A stretch of DNA of 64,000 nucleotides from Anoplolepis gracilipes (lineage: Eukaryota > Arthropoda > Insecta > Hymenoptera > Formicidae). Below the pieces are notes generated by a model. It did no database searches and was not told the DNA's origin. It worked only from the letters and a program-made list of their open reading frames with translations. The DNA lies in contig NC_132980.1 in NCBI RefSeq assembly GCF_047496725.1, positions 8,476,572 to 8,540,571 on the forward strand, written 5' to 3'. Positions 13,201 to 27,165 of the stretch are shown here, piece by piece (the stretch's first letter is position 1; each line of letters begins with the position of its first letter). The translations under genes were made by a program, and so were the position numbers.

Positions 13201-15775
13201 TAATTTCGTCTTTTGTCACGAGTTAGTTGATTAAACTTCTCGCAGAGATTAAACAATTATGCTTCGTATAATTTGACATAATAAGCAGTGAACAGTCTCT
13301 AAATTATCTAAATCATATTATTAAAATAAGCTCTCTTAAAATAAATTTTATTCTATACATAAATAGTAATATTTTAGAATACTTTGATATTTATTTCATG
13401 TAAGAAAATGCATAAATTAATGTATACATATTCCATTATATAGTGAAAGGAGTTCTATGAATTTTATGGAAATATAAGCAATATAAGCATCTGACTATTA
13501 ATGATAAAATTGTTAAAAAAGAATTTAAAATTTATATATATAAATTAAGTTAAATATTTCAAAAATTTAAATGCAAATTTATATATAAACAACTGACATA
13601 TTATACAGACAGACTAAACAATGTTTGAAAGATGAGTGAATTATAGTAAGTTAAAAGGTAAACGATATTCATTAAAGCTGATATATCCTTCGCGACGCCG
13701 ATTTAATTTAGTGATTTCAGCGGCTAGAGTGGCGTTTTACGTCGACTACGAGGAAACTGTCGAGCTGTTGCGCATAGTTTTACTACTAATTAATTAAAAA
13801 TCTCTCGCGCGACGTCTCTATTTTATATTCTCGAAACAGATCTCTCCAAAGAACGTTTATTTTTAGTGACTAACCGTTTATTTTGATTATCTTCTCGTAC
13901 TTAGTCTTGGCGCGCCATGTGATACGTATCCTACATTTCCGGAATACATTAATACGCGCGTGTTAACATCGTTCAACATAGTAGAAAAAACAAAGAAAAA
14001 AGATTAACGCAAATTGAAATTTTTCGGTGTTTTATTAACAAGCATTCTTGTTTTAATGGCCTTTAGATTGCCTGAAAAAATTGAAAGCAGTCTCGTTAAT
14101 CAATCATTTTTTTAAACGATGTGTTTGTGTAAGAATTTTAGTCTTCAATTGTAACCAAAATTATTAGGATTTATAATCCACCTACAAATGAACAAAATGA
14201 TGAAATTGTAATTTAAAATAAATTCAAATAATTGCGCAGAATTTTTTTTATTTTATTGCATTATTAATTGTATTTAAATAATTTTAATACAAATATATAT
14301 ATCTTAAGAAAATATTTACATTTAATAAATTTGGTAATGATAAATGTTGTGTTAATTGTATTGTTAATATATTATAAAAGTCGTACTTTTAGATAAAGGA
14401 CAAAATTCGCTGTTTATTAAATAAAGCAAAATAAATTGCATGTTGGGTAATGATGCAATATAAAAAACAAGATAGCTATATAATGCAAAAATCTAATTTG
14501 TATTTCAGATATTTTTTCAATGTTTATCCTAAAACGAGTTTTTACCCTCAATTGCATTCTACAATAGTTGAGAGCTTCAAATTCGAGCATATTTTAAAAT
14601 AAACTATTTTGTGAGTCAAAGATAATAGAATATGTGCACATGTTATCATGCCCTCATCGTCTACTTCAGCCAATCATGTTAAAAGCAAGTTTGGAGAAGT
14701 TTCTAAGTACATTAAAAATCGTGTTCGCGTTTCTTGACGCAAAACTTTGAAATTATATGAAACAAGAATCTGTTCATGATTTTCTCTATCTTTCTAAGAA
14801 TAAGGATGAGAATAGTTTCTTAGAAATGCAGAGCTCGTATCGCGCAGTTCCATTTCTTTTTCTCTCGTGCATATCAGTTTGAGATAGAATATAAAATATT
14901 GAAGTAGAAAAAAAATAGAAATTATTATTATTCACTAAACGTAGCTAATATGATAATTTATGGGTTAACAATTTGAATGAAAATGTTTAGTACAATTCGA
15001 AAAGATTCAAGTTGAATTGAAAAAATGAAGTCACGCACAATACGCGAACTTTAGTCGGCTCTCGAGTGAATCGAGATGGAAAATACGCGCTTGAATGGGG
15101 ATTCGTACACTAATAGCGACCGAATTTTGTCAAAAATTCAACCGAGAGAGGAAAAGGAGATCTATTTCATGCATGGGTAAAATCTCTATCAATCCATACG
15201 AGAACGTTTATGTCGTACTTTAACACAGTCTGTATTTCTCATTCATGTTTGCGTTTTTTTTTTACGTAACAGTTGTACGATATCACTGAACGTTTCATAT
15301 TCGTACAAGAGATACAAGCATATATGTGTGTGTATATTGATAACATACTTATATAACTTTATATTTGCAAAAGTGAATTTTAAAAAAATATATATTATTT
15401 CTACCGATTTATATTATATTTTGTTCCTAATAAGTGAAAAATTATAGATAATGATATATTTAAAAAAAATTTTATAATTAATTATTTTTGTACTTTGAAA
15501 GAAATATTAATAATGAAAAGTGGATCTAATTTCGAAAAAAGCAGCACTAAAAATCTACATTCTTGAAGATATAAAATTATAAATTACTATATTAACATCT
15601 TATTAGTAAACTATATATATGTATATATGTGTATATACATATATATATATATATTGCAACTGTTACTATTTTGATAGATCAATTTGTTTAGACAAATTGC
15701 TACTATCACAAATAAACATAGAGATCAATTTTGAGTGTGTTTGCTATATCGAAATCCTTGCTAGAAACTATACTA

Positions 15776-15778
<3 letters not shown>

Positions 15779-15818
<40 letters not shown>
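15779..15818. repeat. (TA)n microsatellite
   Basis: This is a pure TA run of about 20 units. Another short TA-rich stretch lies at 15611-15654. Confidence 0.95.
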
Positions 15819-15819
<1 letters not shown>

Positions 15820-16864
15820 AAATGTATTCAAACTATAGCGATTTCAATTCCTATCCTACACGTGTCGCAACAGTCTGTCGACGTTATTAATTTTAATCGT
15901 TCAACAAGTATTGAACTAACTGCATTTCAACAAACATAGTTTCGCTTACTTACATTATATCTAATATCAAAGACAACTGTGTCTACAACATGTGTTATTT
16001 TGATTTGTATTAAATGATAAACTGCATTTCTACGATGAGTTTAGCATGATTGTGTATTCTCTCCGAACTTTATATTCGAATCCTACAAATATTCTACTTC
16101 AAGTTTTATATAACTTTAATTTATAAATTTTATTTATTTATTAATTTAACACTTTTTAATAATAATAATATGATTTAGTCGTGATTTATGTAACATTCTG
16201 TAAATTGAAGACTGGATAAAAATTTATTTTATATACATATCAACGCATAGAATTATCATATAATTTAAAGTTTGTAAAATTTTATAAATGTAGCACTCTT
16301 GTTTTTGATATTAAATGCAATGTAATAATAGATGCAATCAAAAACAAAATCTTGTGAGTTACATTTACTAGCATATAAATTGATATATTATAAATTTTTT
16401 TTTATAAATTGAGCTTGTCTTTCATCAACCTCAAGAAATATAATGTCTCTTATAACATAGTTGGAGAACACAATAAATGCTGAATTTAATTAACATAGTT
16501 CAATAAAATAGAATTAATGTCCGTCGGCAAGACTTAATACTCAAACATGGTAGACACATATTTTAAGTAGTCACATTAATCGATTCGCATGAAACAGAAT
16601 TATCCGTTTACTATCGCGAGATAGAGGAATCTTTTCAGAAAGCTTTCTACCACAATATTTTATAACGTACGTACTCGCGGTTATGTTTTAAAAGAAAAAA
16701 AAAAAGAGGAACGAATAAAATATTTCTTTACGTAAAAGTGACATTCTTTAACAAGATTGTGTCCTGCGGCAATATTCTTGTTAAGTGGAAGTTCTCGAAG
16801 CTGTTATTGTATGCATTGTGAATACTACATCTGATACTGACGCAAATTTCAGGAACAGTTGTAA

Positions 16865-16867
<3 letters not shown>

Positions 16868-16919
<52 letters not shown>

Positions 16920-16920
16920 C
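16868..16920. repeat. (CT)n microsatellite
   Basis: This is an almost uninterrupted CT run with one TTT interruption near 16909. It accounts for the Leu/Ser-repeat open frame that crosses it. Confidence 0.95.
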
Positions 16921-17349
16921 CTTTCTATCTATGTATTTCTCTTTTGCAAAATCTATCTTTCTCTCCTGCAGGTAATATTTTTCACAGAGTTCATTGAAAC
17001 AGTTTTATTTTCAGCCAGACTTATCGATATATCTATTTCACAATTTAGTTTGATTTATTCACAAATTAATAAAATAAATAAAATGTATTTTATTTGACGT
17101 TAAAAATACTGGTCTGTCTGACAGAAATAAAATATATTTTCAAATTATATAAAAATATTTAAAAAGTTGTGAATATAATGTGCAATTCATCTTCACGTAT
17201 TTCAAAATAAAAATAATAATTAAAATTATTATATTAAATAATATTACTATTGTTACACACACATACACACACATTGTACCTATATATAATTTTTTCTTGA
17301 ATAAATAATACAAATAATGGAGATTGTACATATAATTTAGAAAGAGAAC

Positions 17350-17386
17350 GAGAGAGAGAGAGAGAAAAAGAGAGAGAGAGAGAGAA
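17350..17386. repeat. (GA)n microsatellite
   Basis: Two AG/GA runs lie here, separated by AAAA. Confidence 0.9.
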
Positions 17387-20014
17387 ATTTATTATATATA
17401 TATTATTAAAAATAAAATGTAAAATTATTTAATAATTATCTAGTTTTATATTATTTATTTGTGTTGCATTAAATTTATATGTCCAATATGCGATAGATTG
17501 CATATAAATATTATATATTATAAATATATAAATATTATATATTATAATAATATAAATTCTATATTGAAAAATATAAGCTTTTTTTAAAAAATTTAACTGT
17601 ACCTTTTTTCACATATATTCTATAATTTTACATAATTAAATTGAATTTGAAAGTTAAAAAAATTCTGCAAGTAAAACAGTACTAATATGTAATAACCAAG
17701 TCATTCTCGCAAAATAAATGTCTAATAAAAATAATGAATCATATCTTATTCTACATTCTTATATTATTATATCTAATACTATTATTAGCGTGGTAATTAT
17801 AGCAATAAGAATTTCGATCATACTACGTTTTTAATTAAGCAATATATCAGTGTAGTCGAAAGATGATATTGAAATTTTCGATTGAGTTTTTTTGAAACAT
17901 CGGATATTGAAACCTTAGCTTACCACGCGTGTTTGACATGCTTTGACTGTTCCAGGTACTTGCCGCAAGTAAAGAATGTTATAAGGTATATTACAAGCTG
18001 CTGATTCTAAAAAGATAAATATCGACGATGGATGATCTCTCTTTGATCTCCGTGTACGATGCAATCATAACTTATTATGATATACGCACGATGTACGTGT
18101 TCAAAGAAAAGTATGATATCGATAGCGGTAGAGCAATCGTATAAGTTGGAGCGATTTACAGGAGATTATTATTGGATGTTCAAAGCACAAAGGGTGACCG
18201 CGTTTTAATATAGTTTTATTCCTCTTTCTCTTTAATGTTTAACTAATGTATCTCTTTCTTTGATTTTTAATCCTCAATTTACAGACTCATTGTGCTTATT
18301 TACTTAAAAAGATATTAAGAGAAGACATTTAAAATATTATTAAAGTATGAAAAGTGACATGCAAGTTTTAAATTAAAGGACAAAGAAAATGTAAAAAATA
18401 GAACAAGAGTGATAATTTACGCATGTCAGCTTCTAATTTTGTTTTATTCCAGGTTTTTAATGTTTTTGATAATAATATACCGAAAAATATGTCTACTGGA
18501 AAGATAAAAATATTTTCCATACTAAGTATTAAAATAAAAAGAAACAATTACACGTTAGGTTTTATTTTACAATAATTGAGAATTGTATATGGATGTAGAT
18601 TTATTGGATCGAGAAAAGAATAAGGACAAAAGGAAAATATTCCGATGTGTACTCTTTTGTACTAAAAAATAAAAGCCAACGAAGGAAATAGACAATATGC
18701 AGATTTTAAAATCAAATTGCTCACCACGAGTTATTTTATTTTTCTTTTTATGTGAAGTTATTAGTTTTAGAATACAAAATTTATCGTCGTATTTTATAAA
18801 CAGCGATAAATTAAGAATAAAAACAAAAAAATGCAATCAAAGACTTCGTATATTTCAAATTTATTTTTTGTGTGCAGCGAATTTAACAAAGCAATTAAAT
18901 TTTGTATACAAAGACTATACAAAAGAATTTGATAATTAACATTCTATAGCTCTGTTATATGCAAAAATAATGCAAAAATTATAAATATATTAACCATTTA
19001 TTAAATACATATTTTAGATCAAAAGTAAGATTAAATAATTGAATAAAAAGTAATGAAATGTAATTGCATGTAATTATCTAATCTCATCATAGCATTGATC
19101 TTGTATGCCAAATTTTTATTATCAATGAATGTATCAATTAATTATCAATTTGACTTATCGAATATTAATATTAATTATAAAATAATCCTAGTACAGTTTT
19201 TTAAAATGACTAGGCAATTTAAAAATAGATGAGTTACACGTATTTTAAGTAAACTATCACATTACCCCTGATGCTCAAAATATCTGAGGACAAAACGACT
19301 GTCAACACTACTATTACTCTTATACACAATGACATTATCAAAAAGTTAATTTACTTAATTTTACCTATTACACATATCCGAAAATCGCGGCAATTAGAAA
19401 TGAAACGTTCATTTTAGAGGAGGCGAAAAGTAACCGTTGCATGAAACGTCGATGAAGAAAATGATCTTACGACCATTGAAAGTGTCTCGATATCGTATTC
19501 TGCAACAGGTTACGCTACTCCCTCGAGTGCAATCTATTTTAAAGTAGGGATATCCATGAGATCGACACGCTTGCTCAATTCGAATCCTCATTTATCATGG
19601 ATAATTTATCGCGAACTATTCTATGTTTCAAACATAGAAAGATATGCAGATTATTTGATAAAGAATCATCTCCCTCAAACACTATTGCAAAAACACTATT
19701 AATCAATCTCGAATGTATAGATAGACGTTTCGCGACACCGTGCACGAAACAAGTGGCCGGCAAACCCAATCAGGCTCGCTCTTTCGACAAATGATTCGTC
19801 GTTGATTCTAATTTATTAGATGTATCGAAATGCCGGTAGCTTTCTGTAAAAATCGAGTTTTAAGTGACATTTAACATACGTTCCGCTGACGATTGCTCGG
19901 CTCGTTTTTTTTACTTGTTTATTTTATTTATGTAAGCGTGTGTCCGTGTAGTCTCAAACTTCCGTTTATGTCACATTCCCGTCGAACATGTCTTTCGGAT
20001 GAATAAAGAATAGA

Positions 20015-20260
20015 ATGATCTCCAACGGACAGGATGCGAGCAAAGACACACTCGCTCGTACGACGCGCGGAACGCGACTGAAGGCGCGTCAGGAGTCGGT
20101 TCGAGAGAAGAAATTACCGGCGCACGACGTGGCGTCGCGCTCGCACGCGCCCACGCTCGCGCACGTGTCGAAGGGTTATTATGAATTTACCCTTCCGTAT
20201 AGAGAAAAAAATTACATACACCTCTTTAATGCGATACAGCTCGAATACGCCGTACGATAG
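20015..20260 (+). other. CpG-rich patch with an 81-codon open frame, unrecognised
   Basis: An ATG-initiated frame runs through a locally CpG-dense segment (20035-20170) and stops at 20260. Its product is basic and Arg/Lys-rich, with no domain, signal peptide or splice structure that I recognise. GC richness alone would keep a frame open this long. I list it as a patch rather than a gene. Confidence 0.25.
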
Positions 20261-22417
20261 CGTAATTTTCGTGTTATTTCGAGATCATTTAGCTGGTTCA
20301 TTGAAATTGACGTTAAATTTCCCATTCAGGAAGTGATTTAATTCGAGAGTAATGTTATGTATTATTTAATTCTATGTAAATATATTTGATGCACGTAGTG
20401 ACGCAATATAAGCTAACGTTATAATAAAAGACCTAATTATATATAAAGTAAAAAAATTTTGATTTATTTAAATATCTCGAATGTTTACAAAAACACGGAA
20501 ATATTGTTAAAGAAGAGTTGAATATGATTTGCAAACAGTTAGGATAAAAAGAAACGAATTTGTTTAGAATTATTTTCAAAGATTTAAAAAGTATTGGCAT
20601 ATATGAAAATATTTACGTCAAAATCATTGCATTGTGGTTTAGTTTTATATTTAGTGCATGATATATCACATGATATGTAGAAATTAATATTTTTTAATGA
20701 AACTTTATAATTCAATATTTTTACATGTGTTTCTCTCTTAACGCTGCTTCTCTAGTATTTAATATAAATATAATTAACTAAAATAAAAAAACGAAAAATG
20801 TACATAATCTTACATATAATATGTTACATATACTCAATTACTAAATAACAACATTAAATCGAAAAGTATTAAAACAAGAAGAAGTAAAAAAAGAAAAAAA
20901 AATCGAAAAGATAGATGGAGAATTCTGTATGTTGACATATATGTCTCTGTTGCATATTTTCATTAAATAAAATATGTATTTGTCACAGATGTAGCTCAAC
21001 GTATTTAGTGCAAACAATAACAAACATGCGTGTAATTGGAATTGCATATTTGCCGAACTTGAATGCACTTGTGCCAACAAGTGGTTGGATTTCATTGAAT
21101 TTGTCGTTACCTCTCTTAATTTCTCTTGGTTTACTTTAATTTCGATTAATTTCATTCAATTGCAATTTCAACATGGTTTTAATTTCTGATGTCGTGAAAT
21201 CTCATTCTTAGTATTAATTAACTTTGCAAATTATCGAAGATTATTCTTGCAATCTATTCGAATCCAATGTTCTGTGAACAACCAACTGTTCAAATACACA
21301 TAAAACGTTGTGTTTGCAATCCGAATGAATATAATACAAATCTAAGACATTTTTGCATTTTAATGATATATTTCAATATGCAAAATAGCATGAGATGTAA
21401 TTAAATAATAAGTCATAACAAGATCAAAAAAATCTGCATTTTTATTATCTTTATTAACTTTTTATTATCGGTATGAATCTGTTATTAAATATTACTTTTC
21501 TGTTAGTGCATTTATTTAATGATTTAAAAGATTAATAAAATTAATTATCAGAAATTTCGAGCAAACTAGTTTTTCTCGATCAAAGCTTTATGCAAAAATG
21601 GTGTTACTAAATTTTGCAATATAATTTTCTCGCTATAACTCTGGTCAATTGAACATCGATTCAAGTTTATGTTTCACTTTACAGTCCCATTTTATTCTTT
21701 GATGAATTATTTGTTTTAAATTTCGCAAACTCAATTCATTTAAACGTAATATGGTAAAATGTGTATGTTTGATACTGTCCCATTGTTCTTACAACACATA
21801 ATTATTTAATAATAAAATAATTTGACAAAATTATTTATTTTCGCATTATTTATTTTATCACAATCTATAAAACATGTTCATAATACAGTATATATTGAAG
21901 CAAAATAATGAAGAATGACGAAGAATCAAATTTATAGTTCGAGTAAAATTGTAGCAATTTTATATTGAATTTAGGAAAACTCTAATGGTGTACTATTATA
22001 ATACTACCTGCAATGGAAAATGTACATACATTATCTTGTATGCTTTTTAAATTAGATTTTTCTTATAAACATTATAAATAGACAACCGCAATTATAAAAT
22101 TCTAGCCACGCAGTAGTCGACATAGTATCATGAATTTCTTGGCATGTTCCGACGTAGTAATGTAACGTGCAAGCCGCACATTTTGCGCTGTATGCGCAAA
22201 AGCTATGTCATTAACATTTTGTAACACGTATATATTTCAAATGCACTCGTAATTACCGCAAATGCCGCTGTTTAATGGAATGGAAGTACGATTAATTATT
22301 GATATGCGTTGATAAAAGCTAATAATAATGTGTTGAATGTATATATTAGAATATCAAATAAGATCTTTATCATTATTTTATACTGGAAATATTAAAAGAA
22401 ATCTTTTAGTATTATTT

Positions 22418-22423
22418 TTTATT
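22418..22423 (-). terminator. Candidate polyadenylation signal of the acetyltransferase gene
   Basis: The plus-strand TTTATT reads AATAAA on the minus strand, about 155 nt after the stop codon at 22579. Position and motif fit a short 3' UTR. Other A-rich hexamers are common in this AT-rich DNA. Confidence 0.45.
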
Positions 22424-22578
22424 TAATACATTATTATTATATACATCAAGAATATTGAATAGCTTATAAAAATTATAAGAATATTAACAGCTCGTAAAAT
22501 TATGATAATTAGTTCGGTTTCGAACATTAGGTGACTCACGTTGTATAATTGCCTGTTGCCTTGAACGCACAGAACTAT

Positions 22579-24477
22579 TTAAGATAATCTTTTTCCCATA
22601 ACTTCAAATGTCTTGGACTTAATACCGGGGAAATATTGCTTTCCATTTTCGTCCACTAGGTCGACAAAATTTTTTGCTGTAATTAGTTCGAATCCTGCAC
22701 CCCTCGCTGATTTTTGCGAGATGATCGACGTAAACACCGTAGCTGTCGCTGGAATATTGTACTCAGGGCCAATGAGATCCCTATCGAGATAAAAAATTTT
22801 AGAAAAACAAAAAGTTTACTTTTTAAAAGTTGTTTTACTTTAAAAAGACTATTTTACTTTGAAAGGTTATCCTACTGTAAAAAGATCAATTTTCTTTGAA
22901 AAGAACTTGAATGTTCACAGAACATTGAAACTTTAAAGTATAAAATGGCAAAATATCAGGATTTGCTACATTTTTATTACATTAATGCTTTTAGACTTTT
23001 TTTCTATTTTTTTATTTTATATATAGATATCATGTAACATATCGAAGAAATATTTATAAATTCCACTAGATGTCATTTATAATAAAAATGATTACATGTA
23101 TATGTATATTAAGAGAAATTACGTCCATAATATTATGTTTGGCTCAAAGTGAACTTAACAGTTTACATAATTTTTGTAAAAGTGTATACATTATAAGTAA
23201 AGATATTTAAATCAATAAGTATTTTTAGATATTTGTATATTTACTTGCGCTCATATGATAAAAAATGCTAATTAGTATAAACAAATCATCTTTCTAATCT
23301 TAAAATCGTTCTTTAGCGAAACTATTTAATTTTGATTTTATTCAAGTTTTTTTCTTTACTTTACCAAAATTTACAATAGAAATTAAAATTTAGCGGCTGT
23401 AAATCAATGATCAATTTTTGACCGAAAAGAATTTGAATAAAGATTGAAATTATAAAATAGTTGCGCTATGAAGAGCTATAGAACAGATATAGATAAGTAA
23501 TCAGATTATGAAAAGTGGTATATTTTTAATATTATATAGCATGAACATTTATACCTAAACTAGTAGTGGGTTAAATATTTTTTTTTATATTTATAATTTA
23601 GATTGTTCTATGAGAGCAGAAGAGCCAAAATTTCTCTTTTATTTATTTATTTGTATAGGCAAATTTTCGTAATTATTAAGAGGATCTGGGGGATTCGAAG
23701 AAAATTGAAAAAAGGTCATATTATCGACCGTTTTGACGTATTGAAGATAATTACGGGTTATTTAAATTATATGAATATTTTAATTCATTTTGCTACTATT
23801 TTATCATCGAAAATGTTTAGATCTTTTATGTGACTGTCTCAAAAATAACAAAATAAACATTTTATCATATTACTGGTTTTTTACCGACAGCTTACCGACA
23901 AATTTACTCATCTATAATAGTGCACAGCAATTATTTTCAAGTAATCTATTGCATATTGCTGTAATATTACTGTAATAATACTATAATTAAGTATTGCGTG
24001 AGTGAGTTTTTTTTGCTACGCTAACTTCCATAAGGCTGGCTGTCTTTAACAATAGCTTGTCTAGGTGTATATTATATAATATGACCTCTAGTGGAATTAC
24101 ATATTTCAATACAAGTCTCATACCTGATTTTTAGAATATCTTTTCCTAAACCATATCCTCGAAAAGCGGGATCTACACTAAGTCCGATAGCATAGAGATA
24201 CTTGTCTATTCCATAATGTTCATATACTACTTTAGTTGCACCAGCCACGATTGTGAATGTATTTTTGCAGTTTTGTGATTGAATCTGAAATAAAAAATTA
24301 TTACTACTTAATTAAATGAATACAACACAATCATACGTTGCAATAATATTATGCTTATATAATGCTTAATTCTAAACAAAGAAAAGAAATAAAAATACTT
24401 CTCGATGTAAAATTTCAAAGCAGACTAAACAAACGTATTTTTTATATTTTTTATATTTGCTATAATAAATATACAAA

Positions 24478-24538
<61 letters not shown>

Positions 24539-25605
24539 CCTAAATATACATACAGTGTTTTCTTTAACTACAGCACTTATAAAATATCTCTGTTTATTTC
24601 AGTGACACGAAAAAAAATTAAAAGCAAAACTTATTCAATTCAAAGACTAATATCCTAATAAGCAAACTTTTTTTAATAAACTTTTGGCGATATTTTAAGG
24701 TTATTGATTTTTTTTTTTTAAATAAGATGTATATATTAAAATGATATACATATTTTGGGCATATGATAGGCATATTTTCATTAACACGGTAATGTAACTT
24801 ATAAAAAAATAAATTCAATCACATAGGATATGTTGATCTTCAAATAATTTTTGTTTTATTTATTGATATTACATAGTTGTCTAGAATAGACCTTTTATGA
24901 ATTAATAACTTGCAAATAAAAAGATAAAAATACTTATTACAAAAATAAAATGTATAATTTTTCAAAAAAATTAACGCGAAATATTTACCTGATATTCTGA
25001 AATACTATCTTTACGGTCTTTATAGTCAACACCTAAGGCATTCATACCAGCAAGTATAGGTTTCCCTCCATTTGGATTTTCGGTGAAGGCAGCTATGGAT
25101 ATACCTTCTGAGATTAATAAACGCCATATTGTACTTACATCTTGCAAGAATACAGGATCATTTTTTGCATCTACAAATATGATAAACAAAAAGATAAAGT
25201 AGAATAAAAACAGAAAATAAATACTTTATTCCGAATTTGCATAACCATAAGTAAATAAAATATATGAAGAAATATTATTTAATATTATTAAAAAATAACT
25301 TTTGTAAAACTATTTTTCATAATTACAGGTTTTTTTATATTTTAAATCTAAAACGCAATAAAGCAAATATGGAAATAATATTACATAATCAAAAAAAGAA
25401 GAAAGAAAAACTTACTCAAACATTCACAAGTCGGCTCGTCGGCCAAAAAGTACGTACACATATGTTGAACTGCATCTTCATACCTGTCTTCAGGAATTTC
25501 CTGAATCGTAAATTTTATTTGTTTGCCGTCATTGGTCACTTTTTCGACTGATTTCCAAATCTTGGGTGGTTGGCCAGGTGGTTTAATACGCGGCAAGTTT
25601 TCCAT
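22579..25605 (-). CDS. GNAT-family acetyltransferase, insect arylalkylamine N-acetyltransferase-like
   Basis: Four coding exons join in frame: 25416-25605, 24989-25170, 24124-24284 and 22579-22780. All have GT-AG boundaries and give 244 residues, close to the size of insect aaNAT-like enzymes. The family transfers acetyl from acetyl-CoA to amines such as dopamine, serotonin, octopamine or polyamines, in sclerotisation and amine inactivation. Exon 1 carries the DEPTCECL segment typical of the family N-terminus. Exon 3 holds the acetyl-CoA loop RGYGLG (residues 166-171) after the strand LYAIGLSVDP. Exon 4 holds the ATVFTSIISQ strand and a C-terminus with YFPGIKSK and a final KRLS. I chose the ATG at 25605. 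An ATG in the same frame at 25701 would add 32 residues, but a 69 nt GT-AG intron (25679-25747) would remove it as UTR. The exact substrate cannot be read from sequence. Confidence 0.85.
24479..24537. repeat. (TA)n microsatellite in an intron
   Basis: A pure TA run of about 29 units lies in the second intron between coding exons of the acetyltransferase gene (24285-24988). Confidence 0.95.
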
Positions 25606-25677
25606 TGCTTTTTTTAAATCGATTTCTCCGCTTATTCTTTGCGCGTATGTCCGCGTCAAGTGGCACTTCCAAATGTC

Positions 25678-25748
25678 ACTAAAACGGAAAACTTTTAACA
25701 TTGATAATTATTCAGTGACCTCTGTTCGTTGTTGACTAGTCGCTTACT
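25678..25748 (-). other. Candidate 69 nt micro-intron in the acetyltransferase 5' UTR
   Basis: On the minus strand, a donor ACA|GTAAGC at 25748/25747 and an acceptor CCGTTTTAG|TGAC at 25679/25678 define a 69 nt intron. Splicing it removes the in-frame ATG at 25701 and leaves the ATG at 25605 as the first in the main frame. The size resembles the short introns of the neighbouring GNL3 gene (about 80-100 nt). Confidence 0.5.
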
Positions 25749-26367
25749 GTGGATCGAGTGGCTTGAACGGAAGCATATTCGTCTTTACATATCAGCAGAA
25801 GATATAACAGACCCCACTGTTGCATTAGTGAAAATATGTTATCGTCTTTTCCGGTTATCTCGTTTGCACAAACATTTTATTTTTTATTTCTATCTGATTA
25901 TACTTGCTTTATCTTAAACACACACAATTGCTTAGTATGATGCATTTATGGCGCATATACTATAATTATGAGCGAAGACTAATAATAATTTATGTGTATG
26001 CAAATATAAATATAAATATAAATTTTGTAGCACACGAAAAAGACCATACTATAACAAAAAATAAAATGTGAAAATAATTTTGTGTGCTGTACCTGTCTTT
26101 TATTATAAATTATACTTAGACGCTATAATTATATTATTTAGACACACAATACATTTATTTAACATATAATTAATTTATTTGTTTAATAAATATTATAAAA
26201 TTTAGTACAGACATTTAGTTATTTATCATAAAATAATCTCAAAAATTTATTTTTCTATATTCTATTTAATTACATATAAACAATAGTTTGCATTTTATAT
26301 TATTAATAATAATATATAATAAATACTTTTTCTTAAATAATTTTTAAAAATAATAATTTGTGTGTGT

Positions 26368-26418
<51 letters not shown>

Positions 26419-27165
26419 ATTTATTAATTATATTATTAATTATATCTATAACATAAATAGAATTAATAATTTATAAATGTACTTTTTGAAATAGAATAGC
26501 TAACATATACAGCACAGAAAATAACTGAATTGCAAACTTTATCTATTCCTTATCAACGTACAATAAATATGTACATACGTATGTAATAAAAATTATTTTT
26601 TTTATGATAACTCGAATAATATATCTCACTTTACGCATTTTCCGACAATATAAATATTATTATTATTATTATTATTTTAGATTAAGAAAATAAAATAACA
26701 TAAAAATTGACGGATCGAATAATTTAAATAATAAAAAACAGTTGATATATAAAGCATAAGTTAATAGATGGACTGATAAGTCGAATAATTTAGGTGAAAA
26801 ATGTGATATTAACCATTTATTAATAACAGTTTAATAACTGAAAAAGAATAATAACCTTTTTTTAGAATATAAAAAAAAAGACTTTCTAGAAACGTTTTAA
26901 TGTTGAATACGTGTCTTTTTGTTAACTGTGCAATCAATTAAAAATTGAAATTATTAGTTAATAATCAATTAAAAATGCGAGGAACATTACTTTAGGCATA
27001 AAATTATTTCGTAAAACATTACATATTTGAGATAAAGAATGATGTTTCTTTCTTTCTCAGAGTGATAACAAATTGATAGGCACACATAGCTGTAGGCACA
27101 TCCGCCGTTTTATCATTCTAGGAGTGTAGCGAAATTATATATATATATACACACAAAAAAACACA
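25749..27165. other. Intergenic stretch upstream of the acetyltransferase gene
   Basis: The acetyltransferase promoter should lie near 25750-25900, but I see no clear TATA box or initiator. The rest is AT-rich sequence with a TG/TA microsatellite (26359-26413) and a short ATT run (26655-26677). No gene is apparent. Confidence 0.45.
26359..26413. repeat. Compound (TG)n(TA)n microsatellite
   Basis: A short TG run passes directly into about 21 TA units. Confidence 0.9.

Larger units (their letters stand above)
13201..22578. other. Intergenic AT-rich stretch
   Basis: No supported exon is visible on either strand. The stretch contains TA, CT and GA microsatellites and small GC-richer islands near 13.7-13.95, 15.0-15.2, 19.4-19.8 and 20.0-20.25 kb. 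A candidate AATAAA on the minus strand at 22418-22423 belongs to the acetyltransferase gene that ends at 22579. Confidence 0.5.

Noticed and set aside
22680..22700. GGTTCGAATCC-like sequence suggestive of a tRNA T-arm
   Set aside because: It lies within the last coding exon of the acetyltransferase, and no acceptor stem or anticodon arm surrounds it.
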